DNA of 64,000 bases from contig NZ_JABUOU010000005.1 in NCBI RefSeq assembly GCF_013344475.1, forward strand, positions 210,741 to 274,740, read 5' to 3'. The position numbers and the translations under genes were made by a program. Positions 9,644 to 18,622 of this stretch are shown one piece after another. Origin of the DNA: Martelella limonii. Its GTDB lineage: Bacteria; Pseudomonadota; Alphaproteobacteria; Rhizobiales; Rhizobiaceae. Under the pieces are notes generated by a model that saw nothing but the letters and a program-made list of their open reading frames with translations, ran no database searches and was not told the DNA's origin. Position 1 is the stretch's first letter. Each line of letters opens with the position of its first letter.

Positions 9644-9657
9644 TGAATGCGTATTCA
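9644..9657. promoter_or_regulatory. Second copy of the 14-bp palindromic operator (hyuA/leuC intergenic)
   Basis: TGAATGCGTATTCA is the exact reverse complement of the site at 4471-4484. It lies between the divergent hyuA (start 9596) and leuC (start 9757) and could control both directions. Confidence 0.65.
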
Positions 9658-9665
9658 TAAAATAG

Positions 9666-9679
9666 TATGTTCGGACATA
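9666..9679. promoter_or_regulatory. Additional inverted repeat in the hyuA/leuC intergenic region
   Basis: TATGTTCGGACATA has arms TATGT/ACATA around TCGG. It is placed 9 bp from the first palindrome. It has a different sequence from the 14-mer, so it may bind another regulator or be an RNA-polymerase-proximal element. Confidence 0.35.
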
Positions 9680-9756
9680 TTGCAAGCGGGGATCGATCGT
9701 CATCTTGCGTTGGTCCCCTGCCCCATCCTGTAATTCAGCATCACGAAGGCACGTCC

Positions 9757-11160
9757 ATGGCCGGGCTCTCCCTCTATGACAAACTCTGGAACGCCCATGT
9801 GGTGGCAACCGCCGAGACCGGTGAAAACCTGCTCTATGTCGACCGCCACCTGGTCCACGAGGTTTCGACCCCGCAATCCTTCGCCATGCTTGACCAGACC
9901 GGCCGAACCGTGCGTGTTCCCGAAGCCCAGCTTGCCGTGGCCGACCATGCCGTGCCGACGCGGCGCGCCGGCCACGCCTTTCCCGATGGACCGGCGCTGA
10001 AGCAGGTCGAGCGGCTGAAGCGCAACGTCTCCCACTACGGCATCACCTATCTGCCGCTCGACGGGCCGCATCACGGCATCGTCCATGTCGCGGGCCCGGA
10101 ACTCGGCTTTACGCTGCCGGGCGCGCTGCTCGTCTGTGGCGACAGCCACACATCCACGCACGGCGCCTTCGGCGCGCTTTCCTTCGGCATCGGCGCCAGC
10201 GAATGCGGCACGGTGCTTGCCACCCAGACCATCTGGCAGAAGAAGCAGAAGACCATGCGGATCCGGATCACCGGCACGCTTTCGCGCGGGGTGACGGTCA
10301 AGGATGTGGTGCTCGGCCTGATCGCCGAGATTGGCACGGGCGGAGGGGTCGGCTACGCGCTGGAATTTGCAGGACCCGTGGTCGAGGCATTGTCGATGGA
10401 ACAGCGCATGACGCTCTGCAACATGGCCATCGAAGCCGGCAGCCGCGTCGGTCTGGTCGCACCCGACGAGACCACGATCGCCTATCTCAAGGGCCGGCCG
10501 CTCGCGCCTGAAGGCGCGCTCTGGGAAGTAGCCGTTGAAGCCTGGCGGGCGCTGCCGAGCGACCCGGACGCCGTGTTCGACCGCGAGATCACATTCGACG
10601 TCACCAATCTCGGCCCGCAGGTCTCCTGGGGCACGACGCCGGAGCAGACGATCTCTATCGGCGCCATGGTGCCGGAGCCCGCCGCATTCGAAGATCCTGT
10701 CCGCCGCAACAAGGCTGCAGAAGCCCAGCGCTACATGGGCCTTGAGGGCGGCAGGCCAATTGCCGGCACCCAAATCGACCGGGTGTTCATCGGTTCCTGC
10801 ACCAACAGCCGGATCGAGGACCTGCGCGCCGCCGCCGCCGTGCTCGATGGCCGCAAGGTCGCGCCCAATGTCGTCGCTATCGCCGTGCCCGGCTCCATGC
10901 AGGTGCGCCGTCAGGCCGAACATGAAGGCCTCGACGCGATCTTCCGCGCCGCCGGTTTCGAATGGCGGGAATCCGGCTGCTCGATGTGCGTCGGCATGAA
11001 TGACGACCGGCTTGAGGCCGGCGAGCGCTGCGCCTCCACCTCCAACCGCAATTTCGAGGGCCGGCAGGGCAAGGGCGGGCGCACCCACCTCGTCAGCCCG
11101 CAAATGGCCGCAGCCGCCGCGATTGCCGGCTGTCTTACCGATGTCCGGGAGTATCTCTGA
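9757..11160 (+). CDS. leuC: 3-isopropylmalate dehydratase-type hydro-lyase, large subunit
   Basis: 467 residues from the ATG at 9757, the standard length for bacterial LeuC. Three cysteines for a [4Fe-4S] cluster are visible: one in [15 protein letters not shown] and two in [32 protein letters not shown] and [12 protein letters not shown] are all LeuC-like. Aconitase-superfamily LeuC/LeuD pairs isomerise 2- and 3-isopropylmalate, and close relatives hydrate maleate, citraconate or dimethylmaleate. The gene is next to hyuAB, a C-C lyase and an amidohydrolase and away from leuA/leuB, so a catabolic maleate-type hydratase role is at least as likely as leucine synthesis. That is inference. Confidence 0.9.
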   Translation: MAGLSLYDKLWNAHVVATAETGENLLYVDRHLVHEVSTPQSFAMLDQTGRTVRVPEAQLAVADHAVPTRRAGHAFPDGPALKQVERLKRNVSHYGITYLPLDGPHHGIVHVAGPELGFTLPGALLVCGDSHTSTHGAFGALSFGIGASECGTVLATQTIWQKKQKTMRIRITGTLSRGVTVKDVVLGLIAEIGTGGGVGYALEFAGPVVEALSMEQRMTLCNMAIEAGSRVGLVAPDETTIAYLKGRPLAPEGALWEVAVEAWRALPSDPDAVFDREITFDVTNLGPQVSWGTTPEQTISIGAMVPEPAAFEDPVRRNKAAEAQRYMGLEGGRPIAGTQIDRVFIGSCTNSRIEDLRAAAAVLDGRKVAPNVVAIAVPGSMQVRRQAEHEGLDAIFRAAGFEWRESGCSMCVGMNDDRLEAGERCASTSNRNFEGRQGKGGRTHLVSPQMAAAAAIAGCLTDVREYL

Positions 11161-11163
11161 TCC

Positions 11164-11805
11164 ATGATGCGTGCATTCAGTTCCGTCACCAGCGTTGCAG
11201 CCCCGCTTCTCGAAAACGCGATCGACACCGATGTCATTTTCCCGGCCCGCTTCCTGCTTCTCATGGACCGCGACGGGCTTGGCCAGTATGCTTTCAAAGA
11301 GCGCCGCAGCAACACGTCTGCGCCCTTCATTCTCGACACGCCCCCCTATGACAAGGCCGAGATCCTCGTCACCGGCGAGACCTTCGGCACGGGCTCCTCG
11401 CGCGAGCAGGCGGTCTGGGCGATTGCCGGTCTCGGCATCCGCGTGGTGATTGCCCGCTCATTCGGCGAGATCTTCGAAAACAACTGCTTCAAGAACGGCG
11501 TGCTCGCGATCACGCTTGCCGACGCCGCCATGGCTGCCGTCGAACGGGCAGCGATTGCCGGTGAACCGGTGACCGTCGATCTCGAAACCCAGAAGGTTCT
11601 GGTCGCCAATGGCGAGGCCTTCGCCTTCGACGTCGATCCGGCGCGGCGCACGGCGCTCTTGAAGGGCCTCGACGAGGTCGGCCTCATTCTCGAGCTGCAT
11701 GAACAGGACATCGCCGCCTTCGAGGCGAAACGATCGGAAACCGCCCCGTGGCTTGCCATCGACCCGGCCCGGCTCGCTGCGGTCGCCGCTGACGATACCG
11801 TATAA
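11164..11805 (+). CDS. leuD: 3-isopropylmalate dehydratase-type hydro-lyase, small subunit
   Basis: 213 residues, slightly longer than typical LeuD. It has the swivelling-domain signature: ENAIDTDVIFPARFL, then GTGSSREQAVWA and IARSFGEIFENNCFKNG. It starts 3 bases after leuC (an ATG at 11167 is an alternative start) and must form a heterodimer with it. It is followed after 15 bases by the TTG-started lyase gene, so all belong to one operon. Confidence 0.9.
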   Translation: MMRAFSSVTSVAAPLLENAIDTDVIFPARFLLLMDRDGLGQYAFKERRSNTSAPFILDTPPYDKAEILVTGETFGTGSSREQAVWAIAGLGIRVVIARSFGEIFENNCFKNGVLAITLADAAMAAVERAAIAGEPVTVDLETQKVLVANGEAFAFDVDPARRTALLKGLDEVGLILELHEQDIAAFEAKRSETAPWLAIDPARLAAVAADDTV

Positions 11806-11820
11806 AAAAGGAACACACAT

Positions 11821-12696
11821 TTGACCACCAGACCAAACCTCAGGGCCGCACTGGACGAGGGCCGGTTCATTCTCGCGCCCGGTCTCCACGACATGATCTC
11901 CGCCGTGGTGGCGAACAAGGTCGGCTTCGAGTTCGTCTATTCCTCGGGCTACTGGGGCACCGCCTCGGCCGAAGGCCTGCCGGATGCCGGCATCACCACC
12001 TATACGGAGATGCGTCAGCGCCTCGAAATCCTGTGCCGCACCGTCAATGCCGGCGTGATTGCCGATGCCGACACCGGCTATGGCGGGCTTTTGAATGTCG
12101 ATCACACCGTGCGCGGCTATGAGGCGGCCGGCGCGATCGCGATCCAGATCGAGGACCAGGAGTTTCCGAAGAAATGCGGCCACACGCCCTACAAGCGCGT
12201 GATTGCCCGCAAGGACATGGAGAACAAGATCCGGGTTGCCGTTGCGGCCCGAGAAAATCCCGATACGCTGATCATCGCCCGCACCGATGCCCGCCAGGTG
12301 GAGGGTTTCGACGGCGCGCTTGCCCGAGGCCTTGCCTTTCGCGAGGCCGGCGCGGATATCGTGTTCATCGAGGCGCTCGAGAGCGAAGAGGAAATGCGCC
12401 GCGCCTGCGAGGCGGTGGACGCGCCGATGATGGCCAACATGGCCGATGGCGGGCGTACCCCGATCCGCTCGGCCGACGAGATGAAGGATATCGGCTACCA
12501 GATGGCGATCTTCCCGGCGACGACCGCCCTTGCCGCCGCAGCTGCGGTGGAAAAGGCGCTGATGACGCTGAAGCATGACGGGACGTCGCTGTCGCCGGAC
12601 GTGCCGCTGTTTTCATTTGCGGAATTCAACGAGCTGATCGGCTTCCCGCGGGTGTGGGAATTCGACAGGAAATGGAACGAGGTGAAAGATGACTGA
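11821..12696 (+). CDS. Isocitrate lyase/PEP mutase superfamily C-C lyase (dimethylmalate-lyase-like)
   Basis: 291 residues from a TTG start at 11821 (preceded by AAAAAGGAACACAC). Superfamily hallmarks are the metal site DADTGYGG near residue 82, IQIEDQ, and the active-site loop KKCGHTP with the catalytic cysteine. Later come ARTDARQVEGFDGALARG and ADIVFIEAL. The KKCGH loop is shared by 2-methylisocitrate lyase and 2,3-dimethylmalate lyase, and argues against phosphonopyruvate-type mutases. Together with the LeuCD pair it would cleave a 2-alkylated malate to pyruvate or a 2-oxoacid plus a carboxylate, as in nicotinate degradation by Eubacterium barkeri (established). Oxaloacetate decarboxylase activity is an alternative. 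Confidence 0.85.
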   Translation: MTTRPNLRAALDEGRFILAPGLHDMISAVVANKVGFEFVYSSGYWGTASAEGLPDAGITTYTEMRQRLEILCRTVNAGVIADADTGYGGLLNVDHTVRGYEAAGAIAIQIEDQEFPKKCGHTPYKRVIARKDMENKIRVAVAARENPDTLIIARTDARQVEGFDGALARGLAFREAGADIVFIEALESEEEMRRACEAVDAPMMANMADGGRTPIRSADEMKDIGYQMAIFPATTALAAAAAVEKALMTLKHDGTSLSPDVPLFSFAEFNELIGFPRVWEFDRKWNEVKDD

Positions 12697-13324
12697 GGAT
12701 CTCGGCGAGAATTACAGCAAGGCCTATGGCAACAGCGTCGGTTTCGGTAAGCGGCCCGCGCTGGTGATGATCGATTTCGCCGAAGCCTATTTTGACAGGG
12801 ACTGCGAGCTTTATGCCGGCGTCGAGGACGCGCTTGCTTCCGCCTTGCGCGTGCGCGAAGCCGCCCACGCGGCCGGCGTTCCGGTGATCCTGACCGAGGT
12901 TGCCTACCAGCCGGGGCTTGGCGGGTGCGATGGCGGACGCTTCTATGAGAAGGCGCTGCCGCTCAAGAACTTCGTGCGCGGCAAGAAGACCGCCGGCTTC
13001 GCCAAGGGGCTGACGCCGCGCGAAGACGAGCTGATCGTCACCAAGCAATACCCCTCCGCCTTCTTCGGCACCTCGCTCGCCTCGACGCTGACGGCCGCTG
13101 GCCACGACAGCGTGATCCTCACGGGGCTGACGACGTCGGGGTGCGTGCGCGCAAGCTGCGTCGACGCCATGTCCTACGGCTTCCGCACCACCGTGGTCGC
13201 GGAAGCCTGCGGCGACCGCCACCCGGCGCCCCACGAGGCGAACCTGTTCGACATGAACGCCAAATATGCCGACGTCGTCTCCGAAGCGGCGATCCTTGAC
13301 TATCTGGCGGGGTTGAAGGCCTGA
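12689..13324 (+). CDS. Isochorismatase-family cysteine amidohydrolase
   Basis: 211 residues, overlapping the lyase gene by 8 bp (ATGACTGA). The Asp-Lys-Cys triad is visible: Asp in PALVMIDFAEAY, Lys in LIVTKQYPSAFFGT, and Cys in GLTTSGCVRASCVDA. A cis-peptide segment ILTGLTTSG precedes the cysteine. This subfamily contains N-carbamoylsarcosine amidase and maleamate amidohydrolase (NicF), which remove ammonia from an amide or carbamoyl group. In this operon it would deamidate a half-amide produced by ring opening and pass the diacid to LeuCD. The reaction is inferred from family and context. Confidence 0.85.
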   Translation: MTEDLGENYSKAYGNSVGFGKRPALVMIDFAEAYFDRDCELYAGVEDALASALRVREAAHAAGVPVILTEVAYQPGLGGCDGGRFYEKALPLKNFVRGKKTAGFAKGLTPREDELIVTKQYPSAFFGTSLASTLTAAGHDSVILTGLTTSGCVRASCVDAMSYGFRTTVVAEACGDRHPAPHEANLFDMNAKYADVVSEAAILDYLAGLKA

Positions 13325-13387
13325 GACGGCGCCTTCATAAACCACGAAAGTGCATGTAGAAAAACCGAGACGAAGGGGAGGAATGCC

Positions 13388-14515
13388 ATGAAAACGAGGA
13401 TCGCATTGCTGCGGGAAATGGGCGCGGCGCGGCCTTATGGTGAAAGCCGGCCGCTGGAGATTGTCGAGGCCGAGCTCGCGCCCCCCGGTCCGGGCGAGGT
13501 TCTGGTGAAGCTTGCCGCCGCCGGTATCTGCCACTCCGATCTCTCCACCATCAATGGCGACCGCCCGCGCGACATGCCGGTGGCGCTCGGGCATGAGGCA
13601 TCGGGCGTGATCGAGGCCGTGGGGCCGGGCGTCACAAGGTTTCAGCCGGGCGATCACGCGGTCATGGTGTTCGTCGCCTCCTGCGGCCATTGCGTGCCCT
13701 GCGCGGAAGGCCGGCCGGCGCTCTGCGAGCCGGCGGCGGTTGCGGCAGGGGCTGGAACGTTGATCTCCGGTGCGCGGCGGATCACCCTTGATGGCGCGAC
13801 AGTCCATCATCACCTCGGCGTTTCCGCCTTTTCCACCCATGCCGTCATGTCGGAAAATTCCTGCGTCAAGATCGACAAGTCGATCCCGCTCGACCGGGCA
13901 GCACTGCTCGGCTGCGCTGTGCTGACGGGGGTCGGCGCGGTGCTGAATTCCGGCGCGCTGAAGATGGGCCAGACGGCCGCGATCATCGGGCTCGGCGGCG
14001 TTGGCCTTGCCGGCCTCCTGGGCGCGGTCGCCGCCGGTGCGCGCACCATCGTTGCCGTGGATCTTTCCAAGGAAAAGCGTGACTTCGCGCTTGAACTCGG
14101 CGCAACCCATGCGATCGATCCGAGCGAGGAAGGCGCCATCGACAAGGTGAAAGCCTGGACTGGCGGCGGCGTCGATCTCGCCGTCGAGCTTGCGGGTGCG
14201 GTGCCCGCCCTCGAATTCGCCTTCGAGATCACGCGCCGCGGCGGCACCACGGTGACCGCCGGGCTTCCGAACCCGGCCGCCCGCCTCTCCTACGCGCCGG
14301 TGCGGCTGACGGCGGAAGAGCGCACGTTGAAGGGCTCCTATGTCGGCTCCTGCGTGCCGGTGCGCGACATTCCGCGCTTCGCCGACATGATGATGAAAGG
14401 CAAGCTCCCGATCGAGAAGCTGATGACCCATCGCCTGTCGCTCGACGAGATCAACGAAGGCTTCGAGCGGCTCGCCGCGGGAGACGCCATCCGCCAGGTC
14501 ATCGTGTTCGACTGA
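13388..14515 (+). CDS. Zinc-dependent alcohol dehydrogenase (MDR family)
   Basis: 375 residues, start ATG 13388 after GGGGAGGAATGCC. Catalytic zinc ligands are in AGICHSDLS and in GHEASG (GHE motif). A structural-zinc cysteine set CGHCVPCAEGRPALC is present near residue 100. The NAD fold has GLGGVGLAGLLGAV near residue 200, followed by Asp of VAVDLSKEK. It resembles class III/aryl-alcohol dehydrogenases. It is 63 bp downstream of the amidohydrolase and is probably the last gene of the leuC operon. It may oxidise an alcohol in the same catabolic route. Substrate unknown. Confidence 0.88.
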   Translation: MKTRIALLREMGAARPYGESRPLEIVEAELAPPGPGEVLVKLAAAGICHSDLSTINGDRPRDMPVALGHEASGVIEAVGPGVTRFQPGDHAVMVFVASCGHCVPCAEGRPALCEPAAVAAGAGTLISGARRITLDGATVHHHLGVSAFSTHAVMSENSCVKIDKSIPLDRAALLGCAVLTGVGAVLNSGALKMGQTAAIIGLGGVGLAGLLGAVAAGARTIVAVDLSKEKRDFALELGATHAIDPSEEGAIDKVKAWTGGGVDLAVELAGAVPALEFAFEITRRGGTTVTAGLPNPAARLSYAPVRLTAEERTLKGSYVGSCVPVRDIPRFADMMMKGKLPIEKLMTHRLSLDEINEGFERLAAGDAIRQVIVFD

Positions 14516-14531
14516 CCGGCGTCGCCGGCCT

Positions 14532-15020
14532 TCAGCTGTCCTGATAGCGATCGGGGCGCGGGAACGAGGTCCCGTGGCCCGTGGCCGGTTCGGTCACGCG
14601 GGCAATCGCCCGGTCGAGGGCTGCGACACCCTGTTCCAGCGCCGCGCGCTCCTCATCCGTCATCGCGTTCAGAATTTCGTCGGCCCGCAGCCGGACATTG
14701 CCGAAGGCCGCCTGAAACAGGTCCCGGCCTGCGGGCGTGATCGCGTAATTGCGCTTGCGCCGGTCGGCACCCAGCACTTCGCGCTCGATCAGTCCCTTGC
14801 CTTCAAGTCTTGCGGCGGCGCGGCTCACCTGCACCTTGTCCAGCGAGGTGCGCTGGGACAGGCGGTGGGAGTCGAGCGCGCCGGCATCTTCCAGCAGGAA
14901 GAGCAGCCGCCACTCTTCGCGCGTCAGCCCATATCCCCGCCCGTAGACATCGACGAGTTGGCGCGAGAAGGCCTCGGCAACGACGGCAAGACGGTAGGGG
15001 AAGAATGTTTCAAGACGCAT
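14532..15020 (-). CDS. MarR-family transcriptional regulator
   Basis: 162 residues with a winged helix-turn-helix: EWRLLFLLEDAGALDSHRLSQRT, DKVQVSRAAARLEGKGLIERE, then the wing DRRKRNYAITPAGRDL. It lies downstream of the TRAP transporter operon on the same strand and converges on the alcohol dehydrogenase. It is similar in layout to the second MarR gene at 23645 (both have PYRL near the N-terminus), so the two look like paralogues. Whether it controls the adjacent TRAP/homogentisate operon or the hyu-leu operon cannot be decided from the sequence. Confidence 0.88.
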   Translation of the reverse strand: MRLETFFPYRLAVVAEAFSRQLVDVYGRGYGLTREEWRLLFLLEDAGALDSHRLSQRTSLDKVQVSRAAARLEGKGLIEREVLGADRRKRNYAITPAGRDLFQAAFGNVRLRADEILNAMTDEERAALEQGVAALDRAIARVTEPATGHGTSFPRPDRYQDS

Positions 15021-15121
15021 ATTCGCTGTTTTCTGCTGGAATTTTAAAGTGATGGGAAAATCCTACAATGCCTTCCGGGTGACCGGAAGGCAAGCGGGCT
15101 GCAAGGACGCGGCCGCGACGC

Positions 15122-16432
15122 TCACAGCACCAGATAGAGTGACAGGATCGGCAGGGCTATGATCAGCCCCAGCCGCACGATATCCGCCATCCAGAAGACC
15201 AGCACGCCGCTGAAGATCGTGCGCAGCGATACATCCGGCTGCACCGAGCGCAGCACGAAGACGTTCATGCCGATCGGCGGCGTGATCAGGCTGATCTCGG
15301 TGACCACCACCACGATGATCGCAAACCAGATGACCAGCGCATCGGGATCCTGAAGGATCTCGAGGCCGAAATCGAGACCCGAGATCAGCGGATAGAATAC
15401 CGGAACCGTCAGCAGGATCATCGACAGGCTTTCCAGGAAGCAGCCGAGCACCATGTAGATCGCGACGATCAGAAGCATCACCGTCCAGGCGGAAAGCCCG
15501 TGATTTTCGACGATATCGGCAAGCGCATCCGGCAGGCCGGCAAAGGTCACGAAATTGCTGAAGATCTCGGCGCCGATCACGATCGCGAAGATCATGGCCG
15601 AGGCGGTGGCGCTGTCGATGAAAGAGCGCCAGAGCACGGCGTGGTTCAGCCGGCCGACGGCGAAGGCGATGACCACGGCGGCAGCGGCCCCCATGCCTGC
15701 GGCCTCCACCGGGGTGAACAGCCCGCCATAGATGCCCACCATGATGAACAGGAAGAGTGCGAGAACCGCCGCGACGCTCACCATGTCGGGCCGGCTGATC
15801 GGCTGCACTTCCTTGACCTTGGGCGCGAGCGAAGGTTTGATCCGGACGGCCACCATGACGGCGATCAGGTAGCCGATGATGCCGAGAATGCCGGGAATGA
15901 TGCCTGCAAGAAAAAGCTTGCCGATATCGGCCTCGGTCAGAAGGCCGAAGATGATCAGCACCACGGAAGGCGGGATCAGGATGCCGAGCGTGCCGCCGGC
16001 GGCAATCGCGCCGGTGGCGAGACTGTCGGAATAGCCGAAGCGCCGCATCGAGGGCATTGCGACCTTCGACATGGTGGCAGCCGTTGCGAGCGACGACCCG
16101 CAGACCGCCGAAAATCCGCCGCAGGAGAGGATCGCGGCCATGGCAAGCCCGCCGCGCATGCGTCCGAAAATCCGGTCGCCGGCGGCAAAAAGGCCATGGG
16201 CGATGCCGGACCCGGCGAGCACATTGCCCATGAAGATGAACAGCGGCACGACCGAAAGGGAATAGTTGAGGCCCGTCTCGAACACCGCATTGCCGATCAT
16301 GGCGCCGGCGGGCGCCACGCCCCTGAGCAGGGCAAAGCCGGCCCCGCCAACGAGCGCCATGGCAAAGGCAATCGGCACGCGGATGAACACGAGGATTAGA
16401 AGAACCGCAAGGGCAATCAGGGAGATGGTCAT
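15122..16432 (-). CDS. TRAP transporter large permease (DctM)
   Basis: 436 residues with about a dozen hydrophobic helices. DctM signatures include IRVPIAFAMALVGGAGFALLR at the start, VPLFIFMGNVLAGSGIAHGLF, CGGFSAVCGSSLATAATMSKV, and ITPPIGMNVFVL near the C-terminus. It begins inside the DctQ stop (4-bp ATGA overlap). This is the last gene of the fahA-maiA-dctP-dctQ-dctM minus-strand operon. It is the ion-coupled transport subunit in the inner membrane. Confidence 0.92.
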   Translation of the reverse strand: MTISLIALAVLLILVFIRVPIAFAMALVGGAGFALLRGVAPAGAMIGNAVFETGLNYSLSVVPLFIFMGNVLAGSGIAHGLFAAGDRIFGRMRGGLAMAAILSCGGFSAVCGSSLATAATMSKVAMPSMRRFGYSDSLATGAIAAGGTLGILIPPSVVLIIFGLLTEADIGKLFLAGIIPGILGIIGYLIAVMVAVRIKPSLAPKVKEVQPISRPDMVSVAAVLALFLFIMVGIYGGLFTPVEAAGMGAAAAVVIAFAVGRLNHAVLWRSFIDSATASAMIFAIVIGAEIFSNFVTFAGLPDALADIVENHGLSAWTVMLLIVAIYMVLGCFLESLSMILLTVPVFYPLISGLDFGLEILQDPDALVIWFAIIVVVVTEISLITPPIGMNVFVLRSVQPDVSLRTIFSGVLVFWMADIVRLGLIIALPILSLYLVL

Positions 16433-16944
16433 GGAGCCTCCCGGCGCAGAAGAACGGCGATGCTCGACACGAGGCAGCTTGCCGCGGCCAGAAAGGCAAG
16501 CGGCGCCATCGGGAGGGCAAGCGATGCGCTGCGCGTGCCGGCATGCAACTGGTCGAGGCCGATCAGGACGAGCCGATAGGCGAAATAGCAGAGCACCAGC
16601 GCAGAGATGATCCCTGCAACGCGGGCAAGCACGCTCTGCATCCGGGCTGAAAACAGATGAAGCGCCAGATCGACCTCCACATGGCCGCCGTCGCGGCTGG
16701 TAAGCGGCAAGGCGACAAAGACGAGCGCCGCGAGCAGGATCTGCGTCAGCTCATAGGCGCCGCCGAAAGGGCGGTTGAACAGATAGCGCCCGACCACATC
16801 GATACAGGTCACGCCGATGAGCATGATGATCAACAGGGCGGAGGCCGCGGCCAGCAGGCGGTACCAGACCGCCTGCCGATGTTGATGATGCCCACGCTCG
16901 GGCTCCGCTGCGGAGCCCTCATGCGTGTTCTCCGGGTGGCTCAT
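16429..16944 (-). CDS. TRAP transporter small permease (DctQ)
   Basis: 171 residues with four hydrophobic segments, the DctQ pattern: LLIIMLIGVTCIDVVGRYLF, then a Gly/Phe-rich segment leading to ELTQILLAALVFVALPL and GHVEVDL. It overlaps dctP upstream and dctM downstream by 4 bp each. A His/Gly/Glu-rich N-terminal tail of about 25 residues precedes the first helix. It bridges the binding protein and large permease. Confidence 0.88.
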   Translation of the reverse strand: MSHPENTHEGSAAEPERGHHQHRQAVWYRLLAAASALLIIMLIGVTCIDVVGRYLFNRPFGGAYELTQILLAALVFVALPLTSRDGGHVEVDLALHLFSARMQSVLARVAGIISALVLCYFAYRLVLIGLDQLHAGTRSASLALPMAPLAFLAAASCLVSSIAVLLRREAP

Positions 16945-17945
16945 TGCAGGTTCACGCCGGTGGTTTCGCGGAACTTGGCAAGCGCTGCAGCGCCGTCATA
17001 TTCGCTGCCGAGCGTTTCGATCCAGGACTGTTCGAGGACCTCGGCCTTTTCGCGCATGGCCGCAACCACTTCCGGGCTTGCGGAGTAGAACTCCACCCGG
17101 TCGCCGACTTCCTGCTTGGCGGCGTCATCGGCGTCGTTCCAGGCCTTGCCCACGCGCTCTGCGAAGGCTTCGCCCGAGATCGCGTCGATGGCGGCGCGGT
17201 CTTCTTCCGACAGGTTGTTCCACTTGTCTTCGTTGATCACGAAGAACCAGGTCGTGTTGTAGATGCCGCCCGGCACGGTCATGGAATACTTGATGTAGTC
17301 CACGAGGTTGAAGGCGGTCATCGCCTCGTAGGTGAAGGCGACGCCGTCGATCACGCCGCGCGACAGCTTTTCATAGACTTCCGGCGACGACATGAACAGC
17401 GGGGTGGCGCCGAGGGCAGACACGAGATCACCCACATAGCCGCCCGGAACGCGGATCTTCAGTCCCTCCATATCGGCGGGCGTCTCGATCTTGCGGACAT
17501 TGTTGTGCAACAGGCCGGGGCCATGCATGAACAGGCCGAGCAGATGCGTGCCCTTGTGCTCGTCGGCAGCATCGAGGTCGCCGCCATAGATCGTCCAGTA
17601 GGCCTTGGAATCGGCAATCGCGTCATCGCCGAGGAAGCTGAACTGGCCGAGGCGGGCACGGTTGAACCGGTCATCCTCGGTGAAGGAATGCAGGCCGTAG
17701 GTGATATCGGCAATGCCGTCACGCGCCATGTCGAAATGCGCCGGCGGGCTGCCGAGCGGTTTGCGGGTGATGCGCACCGTCACGCGCCCGTCCGTCACCT
17801 TCTCCACCTCTTCGGCCCAGGGCTCGAAGGCGTTGACAACGATCGGATGCTTGGGCGGCAGCCAGGATGACATGACCAGCTCTTCGGCCAGCATCGGCTT
17901 TGCAGACACGAGCAGCGCTGCAATCGCATATTTCACGTACTTCAT
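16941..17945 (-). CDS. TRAP transporter solute-binding protein (DctP)
   Basis: 334 residues with a signal peptide ending near KPMLAEE. It has the TRAP binding-protein pattern: SSWLPPKHPIVVNAFEPWAEEV, the central GLKIRVPGG with the arginine that usually pairs with a ligand carboxylate, and VIDGVAFTYEAM. The start overlaps the maiA stop by 4 bp, so expression is coupled to homogentisate ring-cleavage enzymes. The ligand is therefore likely an aromatic or related organic acid, for example a hydroxyphenylacetate. That is inference. Confidence 0.9.
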   Translation of the reverse strand: MKYVKYAIAALLVSAKPMLAEELVMSSWLPPKHPIVVNAFEPWAEEVEKVTDGRVTVRITRKPLGSPPAHFDMARDGIADITYGLHSFTEDDRFNRARLGQFSFLGDDAIADSKAYWTIYGGDLDAADEHKGTHLLGLFMHGPGLLHNNVRKIETPADMEGLKIRVPGGYVGDLVSALGATPLFMSSPEVYEKLSRGVIDGVAFTYEAMTAFNLVDYIKYSMTVPGGIYNTTWFFVINEDKWNNLSEEDRAAIDAISGEAFAERVGKAWNDADDAAKQEVGDRVEFYSASPEVVAAMREKAEVLEQSWIETLGSEYDGAAALAKFRETTGVNLQ

Positions 17946-18622
17946 CGTCTTTCCTCCTCGGTTACCCTCGCCTCCAGCGAGGGATCAAAATGATCGGGGT
18001 GCGCCGCCATGAAGGCCGGGTGCGCGGCACAGGTGCGCGCCACCGCCGAAATGCGCGGCAAATGGGTGTAGTCAACCTCCCAGCGGGTGGCGTTGTAAAG
18101 CTGGGGAACAAGCGCGCAGTCCGCCATGGTGGGCGTGTCGCCATGCGCGTAGCGTCCGGTGAAGGCCGGCCGGTCGAGCATGATCTCAACCGCCTCGAGC
18201 CCGGAGGCGATGTTGTCGCGGTTCCAGGCCGCGCGGGCGTCCTGACCGGCGAGCGCCTCGATCCGGGCCAGCACATGGAGGTTCGATACCGGGTGGATCT
18301 CGCAGGCGATGGCCTGCGCTATCGCCCTGATTTCCGCCCGCGCCTCAGCATCGCCCGGCAGAAGCTTCGGCCCGGCAACCGTCTCGTCGAGATATTCGAT
18401 GATCGCCAGGGATTGCGTGAGGCGGAGGCCGCCGCATTCGAAAACCGGCACCAGACCTTGCGGATTGCGTGCGAGATGGGCCTCGCCGCGCTGCGCGCCA
18501 GAGACGAGATCCACCGTCCGGCGCTCATAGGCGAGGCCCTTGAGCGCCAGTGCGATGCGCACCCGGTAGGATGCCGAAGAGCGCCAGTAATCGTAGAGAA
18601 CGCAGCTTGCCGTCATCTTCAT
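17942..18622 (-). CDS. maiA: Maleylacetoacetate isomerase (zeta-class GST)
   Basis: 226 residues. The N-terminal thioredoxin-like domain has LYDYWRSSASYRVRIALALKG, containing the SSCxWRV-like zeta-class glutathione site (here RSSASYRVR). NPQGLVPVFECGG and LTQSLAIIEYLDE follow, then an all-helical C-terminal domain. The start ATG overlaps the fahA stop by 4 bp; a second in-frame ATG lies 2 codons in. It converts maleylacetoacetate to fumarylacetoacetate using glutathione, the step between HmgA and FahA. Confidence 0.92.
   Translation of the reverse strand: MKMTASCVLYDYWRSSASYRVRIALALKGLAYERRTVDLVSGAQRGEAHLARNPQGLVPVFECGGLRLTQSLAIIEYLDETVAGPKLLPGDAEARAEIRAIAQAIACEIHPVSNLHVLARIEALAGQDARAAWNRDNIASGLEAVEIMLDRPAFTGRYAHGDTPTMADCALVPQLYNATRWEVDYTHLPRISAVARTCAAHPAFMAAHPDHFDPSLEARVTEEERR

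Noticed and set aside
9757-11805. Calling leuCD a leucine biosynthesis operon
   Set aside because: No leuA or leuB nearby; genes are embedded in a LacI-linked catabolic operon. Leucine synthesis remains possible but is not the best reading.
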